Shown here: piece after piece, positions 33,551-42,193 of the stretch
Layout of the letters: every line of letters starts with the position of its first letter
Numbering within the stretch: position 1 is the first letter of the stretch
Assembly (NCBI GenBank): GCA_019119555.1
Contig: DWWU01000029.1
Span: 1-64,000, forward strand
From: Candidatus Fusicatenibacter intestinigallinarum
Lineage (GTDB): Bacteria; Bacillota; Clostridia; Lachnospirales; Lachnospiraceae
Direction: 5' to 3'
Length of the DNA: 64,000 nucleotides
The notes under the pieces: generated by a model
Databases searched by the model: none
What the model saw: the letters and a program-made list of their open reading frames with translations, nothing else
Told to the model about the DNA's origin: nothing
Position numbers and translations under genes: made by a program

Positions 33551-34718
33551 AAACAGTTTTCCTCCTCAGCAGTTCATCGTTTCGCGTCACAAAGTTACGA
33601 TTCTGAAGTCCTACGTTGAGTACAAGTCCCATCCCGATAAAAAATGTCCAGAGAGACGTCAGTCCATAGCTGACAAACGGAAGCGTCGTGCCGGTGTTCG
33701 GAAGGATTCCGGTGGCGACTCCGATGTTCAGAAAGCTCTGGAACGCCACCAGTGTACCGACCCCGCAGGCGATCAGCATTCCCGCCTCATCTTTCGCCCT
33801 CCTTCCGATTCTTATGCATTGGAAGACAATCAGGGAAAGGATCAGGATGATTGCGCAGCAGCCGATAAATCCAAGCTCTTCACCGGCAACCGCAAAGATA
33901 AAGTCGTTATGAATCTCCGCCACAAAGTTTCCTTTGTTTGCAGAGGATACCTTATTATTATTCAGGCCTTTTCCCGTCAGCTGACCGGAACCGATCGCCG
34001 TAATCGAATTGTTCTGCTGGATCGCGCCATTGCTGTTTTCCTCCGCATCCGGATCGTTCCAGGTACGAATACGGTCCAGCTGGTAGCCGATCGTACTGTC
34101 CAGCGGCTCGGGAAGCTGAAAATCCGTTTGTGTGATGAGAAACAGCAGAAGGAGAATCAGCGGAATCGCCACCGCAAGCACTCCGCCGATTACCTTGTAG
34201 CTCAGCCCGGCCAGATACATCATCGCGCAGAATACCACGGTAATGGTAATTGTATTTTTCAGGTCAGGCTGGCTGATTACCAGCGCCAGGGGCAGCAGAA
34301 GCAGCCCGATCGCCTTGAAAATTGTTTTTGCCGTATTCAGATCATCTTCGTGCTTCATCAGAAACATGGCAAAAAAGACAATCAGAATAATCTTTGCAAT
34401 CTCTGTGGGCTGGAACTGGAATCCGCCGATCTCAAGCCAGCGGGTCGCTCCCTTATTGTTCTGCCCCAGACCGGTCTTCAGAATAACCAGCAGCACCAGA
34501 TTGAGCACATACAGAATCCACGAGAAATTCAGGATCCAGCTGTAGTCGATCAGCGATACGATCACCATCAGCACCAGTCCGCTGATCACGCCTAACAGCT
34601 GTCTGTTCTGATAGGATCTGTCAGCGCTCCCCACCAGCAGCACGCCTATGACGCTGATTGTAATCAGCAGCGCGACCAGTATGAAATTGTAATTCTTCAG
34701 TTTATAACGTTTTAACAT
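33525..34718 (-). CDS. rodA: Peptidoglycan glycosyltransferase RodA
   Basis: SEDS-family polymerase that works with PBP2 in the elongasome. The 397-residue protein has about ten membrane helices and a long extracytoplasmic loop (residues ~200-260). Seen: QPTEIAKI and the C-terminal GTTLPFVSYGLTSL, both SEDS signatures. The genomic partner PBP2 (mrdA) is three genes upstream. The start overlaps minE by 17 bases and the end overlaps mgsA by 26 bases. Confidence 0.94.
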   Translation of the reverse strand: MLKRYKLKNYNFILVALLITISVIGVLLVGSADRSYQNRQLLGVISGLVLMVIVSLIDYSWILNFSWILYVLNLVLLVILKTGLGQNNKGATRWLEIGGFQFQPTEIAKIILIVFFAMFLMKHEDDLNTAKTIFKAIGLLLLPLALVISQPDLKNTITITVVFCAMMYLAGLSYKVIGGVLAVAIPLILLLLFLITQTDFQLPEPLDSTIGYQLDRIRTWNDPDAEENSNGAIQQNNSITAIGSGQLTGKGLNNNKVSSANKGNFVAEIHNDFIFAVAGEELGFIGCCAIILILSLIVFQCIRIGRRAKDEAGMLIACGVGTLVAFQSFLNIGVATGILPNTGTTLPFVSYGLTSLWTFFIGMGLVLNVGLQNRNFVTRNDELLRRKTVYEHRIHRT

Positions 34719-34962
34719 GAGACTCCTCGTTTTTCTTTAGTGGGATCCTCGCAGTCAGCACTGCAGGCGACTGCGTGATCGTTACGGAAATTTCGCTGGT
34801 TTCCACCATCAGGTATTTTTCCGCCGCATGGGTCAGATCGTTTTTCAGCATCTGCATGGCTCTTGGAGAGCAGTTCAGCCGTTCTGCCGCCAGAAGCGTG
34901 GACAGCCGTTCTTTTGCAATACAGCCGGAGCTTTGTCTTCTGCCTGAATGAAATAAACGCAT
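34702..34962 (-). CDS. minE: Cell division topological specificity factor MinE
   Basis: Stimulates the MinD ATPase and drives Min oscillation or positioning. An 86-residue protein. The segment ERLSTLLAAERLNCSPRAM matches the anti-MinCD/MinD-contacting region, and the C-terminal half (YLMVETSEISVTI) is the dimerisation strand pair. It lies 11 bases after minD and overlaps rodA. Confidence 0.9.
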   Translation of the reverse strand: MRLFHSGRRQSSGCIAKERLSTLLAAERLNCSPRAMQMLKNDLTHAAEKYLMVETSEISVTITQSPAVLTARIPLKKNEESHVKTL

Positions 34963-34973
34963 ACCGTTCCCTC

Positions 34974-35756
34974 CTATCTGCGAAATAAACGATGGAAAAA
35001 TCCTTTTCTGACAGTGAGATCCGGAAAAGGAATTTCTTCTCCGGTCAGCCGCCGGCTGATATTGTCAAAGGCCTGTCCCGAAGGGGCAGAACTGCCGGCA
35101 ATGGCCTCCCCCTGGTTCGTTGCGATCACCACATGCTCGTCGTCCGGTATGATCCCGATCAGCGGAACCGCCAGAATATCCTCGACATCCTCCACAGACA
35201 TCATCTCTCCCCGTCTTACCATCTCCGGACGGATCCGGTTGATGATCAATGAAATGTCCCTCAGTTCATTTGCTTCCAGAAGCCCGATGATTCTGTCCGC
35301 ATCGCGGATCGCCGATACCTCAGGCGTCGTCACCACAACCGCGCGGTCTGCTCCGGCAATGGCGTTGGCAAACCCCTGCTCGATCCCCGCCGGGCAGTCC
35401 AGAATCACATAATCAAACATTCCTCTCAGCTCATCGCAGAGTTTTTTCATCTGTTCCGGAGTGACCGAGGTTTTGTCTCTGGTCTGCGCCGACGGAAGAA
35501 GGTACAGCTGATCCTCGAACCGTTTATCTTTGATCAGCGCCTGCTTCATCCGGCAGTTGCTCTCAATCACATCCACCAGATTATAGACGATCCTGTTTTC
35601 CAGCCCGAGCACAACATCCAGATTGCGCAGTCCGATATCCGTATCCACCATCACAACCTTTTTGCCCAGCTGTGCCAGCCCGATGCCGATGTTGGCAGCC
35701 GTCGTAGTCTTTCCGACTCCGCCCTTCCCTGATGTTACCACAATTACTTCACTCAT
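34974..35756 (-). CDS. minD: Septum site-determining ATPase MinD
   Basis: Membrane-cycling ParA/MinD-type ATPase. The 260-residue protein has the deviant Walker A SGKGGVGKTTT at the N-terminus, VDTDIGLRNLD, DCPAGIEQGF (Walker B region) and a C-terminal amphipathic membrane-targeting helix, GFFHRLFRR. MinD normally activates MinC, whose gene usually precedes minD in this cluster. Here only 144 bases without a minC separate minD from mrdA. GGAGGGTTCGT precedes the ATG. Confidence 0.95.
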   Translation of the reverse strand: MSEVIVVTSGKGGVGKTTTAANIGIGLAQLGKKVVMVDTDIGLRNLDVVLGLENRIVYNLVDVIESNCRMKQALIKDKRFEDQLYLLPSAQTRDKTSVTPEQMKKLCDELRGMFDYVILDCPAGIEQGFANAIAGADRAVVVTTPEVSAIRDADRIIGLLEANELRDISLIINRIRPEMVRRGEMMSVEDVEDILAVPLIGIIPDDEHVVIATNQGEAIAGSSAPSGQAFDNISRRLTGEEIPFPDLTVRKGFFHRLFRR

Positions 35757-35852
35757 ACGAACCCTCCTTGATCTGTTTTCGCAGCCGCTTCTCTTCCGCC
35801 CGCGTGTCTCCTTCTCTTTGGTATTCGTTTGAGCAGTACCGGCGTTCCGGCG

Positions 35853-35883
35853 GTTTTCCGGTCCTTTCAGAGGACCGGAAAAC
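35853..35883. repeat. Perfect stem-loop between mrdA and minD
   Basis: GTTTTCCGGTCCT, loop TTCAG, AGGACCGGAAAAC: 13-bp perfect arms without a T-run. It occupies the 144-base gap where minC would be expected. It may be an mRNA processing or stability element. Confidence 0.65.
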
Positions 35884-35900
35884 TGATACTGACCTCCGGA

Positions 35901-38900
35901 TCAGTCCTGACCGGAGACGTTTGTAACACTGTCCGTATCTGCGACCCCTGTCAGTATTTCGCTGACATCCTTGAGTCCATAGTAATAATCTATAATATCC
36001 CTCGCCACATACACAGCGTTTGTGGAAGAATATCCGTTTGGAATACGGATCGCCATTGCAATGTCAGAATTCGTATCGTAATGAGCGAATCCGATAAACA
36101 ATCCATGGTTGGCTCTGGTTCTGTCCTCCTGAGCCGTTCCGGTTTTTCCGTAAACCTCCACAGGACAGTCGGAAAAGACGCTGGCGTTGGTGGAACGGAT
36201 CACATTCCGCATGCCCGCATGCACGTCATTCCAGACAGACTGAGGCACATCGTCCATTGTGCTGTCCACCGTCGGTCCGAAATCTTCGCCCATATCCACC
36301 TCGTTGCCGTCCGGATCCGTTACCTTCTGGAGCAGGGAGAGACTGTAAATCGTTCCCTCATTTGCCAGCGTAGTAGCATATCTTGCCAGCTGTGTGGTGG
36401 TATAGTTGTGGGTACCCTGTCCGATCGCGGAAGCAATCGGGATTGTGTCGGACACACGGGGCTCCGCCTCCGAGATCTCAATGCCGCTCTTCTGATCCAG
36501 TTCAAACTTGGACGCGTATTTTTCCAGCATCTGCAGAGAACGCTCCGTACTGAAGATTCCGTTTTCATCCAGACCCAGCTGGTAAGCGACCGTACAGAAA
36601 AATACGTTGCAGGAATTCTCGATCGCTCCCCGGATATTCAGAGGGCCGTGACCGCTCAGGTTATGGCAGTGAATCCAGTCGCTCTCATCAAAAAGGCCTT
36701 CGCCGAACACACCTGTACAGTTGATCACCGTACTGTCGTCGATGACGCCTTCCATCAGTCCCGCGACTGCAACGACCGGCTTAAAGGTAGAACCGGGCGC
36801 CGTCCTCTGCTGCGTCGCTTTGTTGTACAGCGGTCCGGATTCGTCTGAATTGATCTTTGCCCAGTATTCCGTATCCGTCTGGTTTGCGATCCGGTTATTG
36901 TCATAGCCGGGATAGGATACGCAGGCCAGAATCGCTCCGCTGTCCGGATCTGTAATCACCGCCGATCCGGAACACGGATCAAGGGCAAGCTGCGCAGGCG
37001 TAATCTCCAGTTTGTTGATCTTATTGTAAATCAGCTGATATGCGCTGATTCTCCCGCTTACGAAATCCGAATAATCCTGATCCTCTTTTGTCAGAAGATT
37101 CTGTTCATACAGAATCTTGCAGATATCTGTGCCTGACAGACGATCTTCCAGAAGCATGTAGTGATACAGCTTCTTTGAGAAATCGGTGCTCACCGACAGA
37201 CGCTCCATAATCAGATCCACCAGACGCTGGTATACTTCCGACGCGTCCAGATACGCATCGTCTGTGGTAAGCTGTGAAACATCGATCCAGTTCTGGCTCG
37301 CCGCATACAGCAGATACTCTCTCATACTGATGCTGTGGTCTGTGTTCCAGGCCTGGTAGGTCTCGTCATCAGAATTGATCGCCGTGGATGACAGAATTCC
37401 CAGAGTGTCGCCCAGCAGGTCGTTCACAATAAAGCTCTGATATTCCTGCATTTCCTCGTCCAGTTCATTGTACGGAGTCGGAGAACTTCCCGTAAGCTCT
37501 TCGTTCAGCTGCGCCAACACCTCCTGCTGTTTCTGCTGGAACCGCGCATAGGCTTTCTGCTCGGTAGCTCCTGCATCAGCTTCGCTGAAATGGCTGATAT
37601 CTATCGTACTGTTTTCAATCAGCGCATTGTAGACGTCATAGATTGGAATCCTGATGTCATCGCTGCTGCCGTTTTCCGGCAGTTCCACCGTTTTCTGGTT
37701 GACCAGATTCCGCAGTACAATTCCGGCGATCTTCTGCTCCAGGATCTTGTATGTCGTGATCTGAAGGTCGTAATCAATGGACAGGGTCACATCGTTTCCC
37801 TGTTTCGGCTCTATCGTCGAATCCTCAAGGATCTGGAGAACCTTTCCAACGTTATTTACCACAACCTCCTCTTCCCCGTCCGTTCCCTGAAGCGTCAGCT
37901 CCATATACTGCTCAAGACCGGATTTTCCGATGATCGCGCTGGTGTCGTAGCGGTCCTCCTCTTCCTCCGGATGCTGTTCGCTGTATGCGGCGTTCAGTTC
38001 ATCCAGCTCGGTGGAGGACGCCAGGCCCGTATAGCCGATCAGGGAGGAAAAATAAATTCCGTCATTGTATACGCGAATGGAATCCTGTGAAATCGCCACT
38101 CCCTGCAGAACATCCTGGTTCTCGGACACCGCGGCCACCGTCTCGTCACTGACGTCCGACGCCACCGTTACCGGCAGATACTTCTGATAGGAGACAAGGG
38201 AAAGCTGGTAGCGGACGATGACAATCTGCAGCCTCTCCTGTTTTGTCAGGTTCAGCACCGCATTCCCGCTCTCATCGACGGTATACGGAAGCCCGTACTG
38301 CTCAAAATCCTCCGCAGTATACTCATAGCCAGGGCTGGTCGTATAGGCGTCCAGTCCAAACCGGCTGGGACCGGACAGATATTCCATCAGTGTGTCCGCG
38401 CTGGAGGCCTTCTGCTCAGCGGTCAGATCGTCCACCGATCTCTGTCCGTAAATATCCGCGCGGAACCGGTCGCGGTTGGTACCCTCACTCCCGGTGAACG
38501 CGTAGTTTCCGTTTTCATCCACGATAATCTGGAAGCTGTGCTGGTCCAGCGTGTCTCCGTTTGCCTCAATCAGTTTCGCCAGTTTATAAATCTCACTGTT
38601 CAGAGAAAGCACCCGTTCCTTCGTCGTGTCATAGGTTCCGTTGTCCTCCAGGGTCACCGACGACGTCAGCTTGTTCTGGGTAATCGCTTTTCCGTTTCTG
38701 TCATAGAAATTTCCCCGGGTACTCTCCAGCGTCCGGGTTCTCGTGATCTGCACCTCAAAATTGTCGGCATACTCCTCTCCGTGAACGATCTGGAGAGAAA
38801 ACAGACGCGCAATCAGCGCAGCCACCATTCCAAGAAAACAGACTCCGAGAATGATCGTACGGTTGTTTCCCACTTTCCTGAAAAATTTTTTTATCTTCTT

Positions 38901-38906
38901 AACCAA
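35901..38906 (-). CDS. mrdA: Penicillin-binding protein 2 (elongation transpeptidase)
   Basis: Class B transpeptidase cross-linking peptidoglycan during side-wall growth with RodA. It is 1001 residues, longer than the ~630 of E. coli PBP2, with long insertions typical of clostridial forms. An N-terminal membrane anchor is at residues ~14-34 and the dimerisation (pedestal) region follows. The catalytic motifs are SxxK in PGSTFKPVV (near 706), SxN in ENSCNVFF (near 765) and KTG in VYGKTGTAQED (near 919). The start overlaps mreD by 16 bases. Confidence 0.93.
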   Translation of the reverse strand: MVKKIKKFFRKVGNNRTIILGVCFLGMVAALIARLFSLQIVHGEEYADNFEVQITRTRTLESTRGNFYDRNGKAITQNKLTSSVTLEDNGTYDTTKERVLSLNSEIYKLAKLIEANGDTLDQHSFQIIVDENGNYAFTGSEGTNRDRFRADIYGQRSVDDLTAEQKASSADTLMEYLSGPSRFGLDAYTTSPGYEYTAEDFEQYGLPYTVDESGNAVLNLTKQERLQIVIVRYQLSLVSYQKYLPVTVASDVSDETVAAVSENQDVLQGVAISQDSIRVYNDGIYFSSLIGYTGLASSTELDELNAAYSEQHPEEEEDRYDTSAIIGKSGLEQYMELTLQGTDGEEEVVVNNVGKVLQILEDSTIEPKQGNDVTLSIDYDLQITTYKILEQKIAGIVLRNLVNQKTVELPENGSSDDIRIPIYDVYNALIENSTIDISHFSEADAGATEQKAYARFQQKQQEVLAQLNEELTGSSPTPYNELDEEMQEYQSFIVNDLLGDTLGILSSTAINSDDETYQAWNTDHSISMREYLLYAASQNWIDVSQLTTDDAYLDASEVYQRLVDLIMERLSVSTDFSKKLYHYMLLEDRLSGTDICKILYEQNLLTKEDQDYSDFVSGRISAYQLIYNKINKLEITPAQLALDPCSGSAVITDPDSGAILACVSYPGYDNNRIANQTDTEYWAKINSDESGPLYNKATQQRTAPGSTFKPVVAVAGLMEGVIDDSTVINCTGVFGEGLFDESDWIHCHNLSGHGPLNIRGAIENSCNVFFCTVAYQLGLDENGIFSTERSLQMLEKYASKFELDQKSGIEISEAEPRVSDTIPIASAIGQGTHNYTTTQLARYATTLANEGTIYSLSLLQKVTDPDGNEVDMGEDFGPTVDSTMDDVPQSVWNDVHAGMRNVIRSTNASVFSDCPVEVYGKTGTAQEDRTRANHGLFIGFAHYDTNSDIAMAIRIPNGYSSTNAVYVARDIIDYYYGLKDVSEILTGVADTDSVTNVSGQD

Positions 38907-39418
38907 GGTGATTGCTGTCCTTCCATTTCATATTCCGTCAGTTTCTGGTTGATTTTGAATAACAGCCGGTAAACGATCAGCGACAGGACCATCGTATAAA
39001 CCATTTCCGGCAGAATAATCTGCCGCAGGTATGCCGGAAAATCCAGACGCACCCGAAGCAGAAACTGCAGTACATAAACCAGCAGACTGTAAAACAGGTC
39101 GCTGGCGGCAATCAGTACCATGGGAACTTTGATATCTTCGTCATAAAAAACTTTGTAAAAGAAACCGCTGATATATCCCATATACATGTACAGCAGCGCA
39201 TAGAATCCAAACAGATTTCCGTAAAACAGGTCGATCGCCAGTCCGCAGAAAAAACCTACCCACAGACCTTCTTTCTTTCCCCGCATCAGTCCGAAGGATG
39301 CGGTCAGAATCAGAAGCAGGTTCGGCGCCACGGAGGCGATAGAGAGGAACTGAAATACGGTCGTCTGCAGAAGGAATGTGACCAGTATCAGTACGGCCAG
39401 TACAATTTTTCTGCGCAC
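38891..39418 (-). CDS. mreD: Rod shape-determining membrane protein MreD
   Basis: A 175-residue protein with about five hydrophobic segments spanning most of its length. The profile, the MreD-like start (RRKIVLAVLILVTFLLQTTV) and the position between mreC and mrdA identify it. MreD is a component of the elongasome that with MreC regulates PBP2/RodA. It starts 1 base after mreC ends. Confidence 0.88.
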   Translation of the reverse strand: MRRKIVLAVLILVTFLLQTTVFQFLSIASVAPNLLLILTASFGLMRGKKEGLWVGFFCGLAIDLFYGNLFGFYALLYMYMGYISGFFYKVFYDEDIKVPMVLIAASDLFYSLLVYVLQFLLRVRLDFPAYLRQIILPEMVYTMVLSLIVYRLLFKINQKLTEYEMEGQQSPWLRR

Positions 39419-39419
39419 G

Positions 39420-40271
39420 TTATTCTCCTTCCGTCTGTTTCAGCTGTTTGATGACCAGAACCTCCTGAATGTGTCTGAAATCCACCGCAGGAGTAATATA
39501 TCCGGTATATGTCAGGTGATTGGAATCCTCCTCCACTTCACTGATATATCCGATCAGAATTCCTCTCAGATACTTGTCACTGATATTGGAGGTAACAATC
39601 TGCTCTCCCACTGCCACGGTATTTTCCGCCGACATCTGGGAAAAAGCAAGCTTCCCTTCGTCCATCAGCCGCAGATCCCCCGAAACCACGCAGGTGTCCG
39701 ATGTGGAAACTGCCATTGCGCTGACAGAACTGGAATCGTCAATGATCGACCGAACCGTCGCACAGTTTGTCTCCACCTCTGTGACGAGGCCAACCAGCCC
39801 GCCGGCAGCGATCACGTTCATATCCCTCTCGATCCCGTCCGCTGATCCTTTGTTGATCACAAAAGTATCATACCAGTTTCCGGGATCCTTGGAAATCACC
39901 TGGGCCGCCACCTTGTCGTACTCGGAATAATCCTGATCCAGCTGATACAGCTCCTGGAGCCGCTGCAGCTCGTTCTGATTCTGCGTCAGCCGGGTATTCT
40001 CTTCTGTGAGCTGCGCAATCTTCTGCTCCAGCTCCTGATTCTGGGCCGCCAGCTCCTCCGTATTACGGAACGCCTCCAGCTTTCCGCTCATCCAGGAGCC
40101 TACCTGATTGATTCCGTTCTGGAACGGCACGATCACCCTGCTCGCCGCCTCCCGCAGAGGAGAGACGGATACCACCTGCGTAAAAGTCAGCAGAATTGCG
40201 CTGATACACAGAAAAGTCATCAGAACCAGCAGGTGTTTACTTTTCATCTGAAACTTTTTTTTCTTGTTCAT
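39420..40271 (-). CDS. mreC: Rod shape-determining protein MreC
   Basis: A 283-residue extracytoplasmic elongasome scaffold that activates PBP2. Basic N-terminus (NKKKKFQMKSKH), one membrane helix (residues ~13-33), then a coiled coil (~65-110, rich in Glu, Gln and Leu). The two beta-barrel domains follow, with VISKDPGNWYDTFVINKGSADGI and RGILIGYISEVEEDSNHLT. It starts 11 bases after the MreB gene. Confidence 0.93.
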   Translation of the reverse strand: MNKKKKFQMKSKHLLVLMTFLCISAILLTFTQVVSVSPLREAASRVIVPFQNGINQVGSWMSGKLEAFRNTEELAAQNQELEQKIAQLTEENTRLTQNQNELQRLQELYQLDQDYSEYDKVAAQVISKDPGNWYDTFVINKGSADGIERDMNVIAAGGLVGLVTEVETNCATVRSIIDDSSSVSAMAVSTSDTCVVSGDLRLMDEGKLAFSQMSAENTVAVGEQIVTSNISDKYLRGILIGYISEVEEDSNHLTYTGYITPAVDFRHIQEVLVIKQLKQTEGE

Positions 40272-40282
40272 GTTGCATCCTT

Positions 40283-41305
40283 TTATTTTTTGTGATTATG
40301 TTTTTTTACCGTATAGGCCCATTTGTGCAGCGCATCGTGAGTAATCAGCTCCTTCAGCCCGCAGATCGTACACAGATCGTAATACTGGGAGAGCTGCACC
40401 GTGCATCCCAGCTGTCTGGTCAGAAAACGGTCCAGATTCGCCAGGCGGGCGCTGCCTCCGGTTATGTAGATTCCCTCAGAGAGAATATGGCGGTGAATCT
40501 GCGGCGGCGTACGCTCCAGCGCAAGCTTGATCTCCTCGCTGATCAGCATCAGCCTTCCGGTGACCGCCTCATTCACCAGGGACGACGTGACGATTCCTTC
40601 CACCGGCAGTCCGGTGGTTCCGTCCACTCCCCGCACTTTCCGCGCTTCCATTTTGTCATTCTCCAGATCTGCAAGAGCGATTTTCAGACGCTTTGCAGTT
40701 TTCGAACCAATCTGAAAGTTATTCTTCTTTCTGTTCAGGAAACTGATGGCTTCGTTGAACTGTCTTCCCCCTATCGGTATCAGTTTGCTGAAAATGACCC
40801 TGGCGTCCGCGATCACGGAGATCTCCGTACTCTGGGCGCCAATGTTTACGATCATGGAACCCTTGGTCCTGTTGATCGGTATGCCAAGAGCCAGAGCGTC
40901 CGCAATGGGCTTGTCCACCAGATACATCCGGCAGTTTTTCAGCCTTCCTCTGTGGGCGATCGCATAATAGGAACGCTTTTCAATTTCCGTCATCCCGGAG
41001 GGCGCCGAAAAATAGAGCTCCGGCCGGTATCCGATTCTGGATCCGCACCGGCAGAGCAGCGTGTGAAGCACCGCCTCCACCATAAGCACATTGGCAATGC
41101 GTCCATTGGACATCGGCGTAATGATTTCGATATTGGACGGAGTCCGCTCATGCATCTCGTAAGCATCGTTGCCGACCGCCAGAAGCTGATCTTTGTTGCG
41201 GATCGCAATCATATTTTTTTCTTTTGTGATGGTGTCTTTTTTGAGATCATAGATTTTTACGGTACTGGTGCCCAAATCTATGCCGTAAGTATTGTGAATC
41301 TGCAT
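40283..41305 (-). CDS. mreB: MreB-family actin homologue (divergent)
   Basis: A 340-residue actin-like ATPase placed before mreC. Phosphate-1 motif YGIDLGTSTVKIY (canonical MreB has GTANTLVY), VNIGAQSTEISVI (phosphate 2) and GIYITGGSARLANLD (adenosine motif) are all present. The whole protein diverges from standard MreB, including the surface used for polymerisation, so it could be Mbl- or MreBH-like. The start at 41305 is chosen because homology begins there; an open frame to 41440 overlaps radC. It probably directs cell-wall synthesis from the inner face of the membrane. Confidence 0.87.
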   Translation of the reverse strand: MQIHNTYGIDLGTSTVKIYDLKKDTITKEKNMIAIRNKDQLLAVGNDAYEMHERTPSNIEIITPMSNGRIANVLMVEAVLHTLLCRCGSRIGYRPELYFSAPSGMTEIEKRSYYAIAHRGRLKNCRMYLVDKPIADALALGIPINRTKGSMIVNIGAQSTEISVIADARVIFSKLIPIGGRQFNEAISFLNRKKNNFQIGSKTAKRLKIALADLENDKMEARKVRGVDGTTGLPVEGIVTSSLVNEAVTGRLMLISEEIKLALERTPPQIHRHILSEGIYITGGSARLANLDRFLTRQLGCTVQLSQYYDLCTICGLKELITHDALHKWAYTVKKHNHKK

Positions 41306-41321
41306 TCTTGCCTTTATCCCT

Positions 41322-42035
41322 TCAATTAAGCATGACGCCGGAGAGCAGTCCCTGTTCCAGCATGCTGATGTAACAGTGGTCTCCGATGACGATGTGATCC
41401 AGTAAAGAAATGCCAATAAGTTCCCCAGCTCCCCGCACACGCTGCGTTACAATGATGTCCTCCTGGCTCGGTTCCGGGTTCCCACTCGGATGATTGTGAA
41501 CCAGTATGATATGGACCGCATGGAAAGCCAGCGCCTGCAAAAAAAGTTCTCTGGGTGAAATCAGGGCCTCGTTTACCGTCCCTCTGCTGATCTCGGCGTC
41601 ACCCAGCAGATGATTCCTGGTGTCAAACATCATACAAATCAGAAGCTCCTGCTCCTCATGCCGCAGGCGCTCCATATAATATTCCGCTATGGAAGAGGGT
41701 TCGGTAAAGCTCAGACTCTCCCTTGCGCGCATCGTCGCCATTCGTGTGGACAGCTCCGTCAGACATTTCAGCTGTACTGCCTTTACCTTTCCGATTCCGC
41801 GGATCTTCATCAGCTCCTGCACGGAAAGATGGTGAAGTCCCAGCAGCCCGCTGCTGGAAGGAGAAAACCGCAGGATTTCTCTCGCCAGTTCCACGCAGGA
41901 CTGTCCGCTGGACCCGCTGCGCAGGATTACCGCCAGCAGTTCGGCGTCCGACAGAGCGGCCGTCCCTCTGGCCAGACATTTTTCGTATGGCCGTTCTTCT
42001 CTTGGAATATCTCTGATCTGTGATTCTTTCGTCAT
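41322..42035 (-). CDS. radC: RadC-family JAB/MPN-domain protein
   Basis: A 237-residue protein with an N-terminal helix-hairpin-helix-like segment (MKIRGIGKVKAVQLK) and a C-terminal RadC domain. That domain carries the JAMM-type metal motif HNHPSGNPEPSQED plus an upstream conserved Glu. Proteins of this family are no longer thought to be dedicated DNA repair factors, and their role is unresolved. AGGAGGTACCGGAA precedes the ATG at 42035. It stands directly before mreB, the order found in many Firmicutes. Confidence 0.92.
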   Translation of the reverse strand: MTKESQIRDIPREERPYEKCLARGTAALSDAELLAVILRSGSSGQSCVELAREILRFSPSSSGLLGLHHLSVQELMKIRGIGKVKAVQLKCLTELSTRMATMRARESLSFTEPSSIAEYYMERLRHEEQELLICMMFDTRNHLLGDAEISRGTVNEALISPRELFLQALAFHAVHIILVHNHPSGNPEPSQEDIIVTQRVRGAGELIGISLLDHIVIGDHCYISMLEQGLLSGVMLN

Positions 42036-42193
42036 TTCCGGTACCTCCTGACCTCGCTGCCGCCGCCCTGTCTCTGGTTTGCAGACCGGACCGCGGCGTT
42101 CCCACTCTTCTGAGACCCGAAAGGTTTTCCTTCTCTGATGCACCTCCAGAATCACAAATCATTTTATCACAACTTGGAAATCTTGTATAGGAA

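Noticed and set aside
35757-35900. A minC remnant between mrdA and minD
   Set aside because: The only open frame before minD (about 23 codons, ending RLRKQIKEGSYE) has no MinC features.
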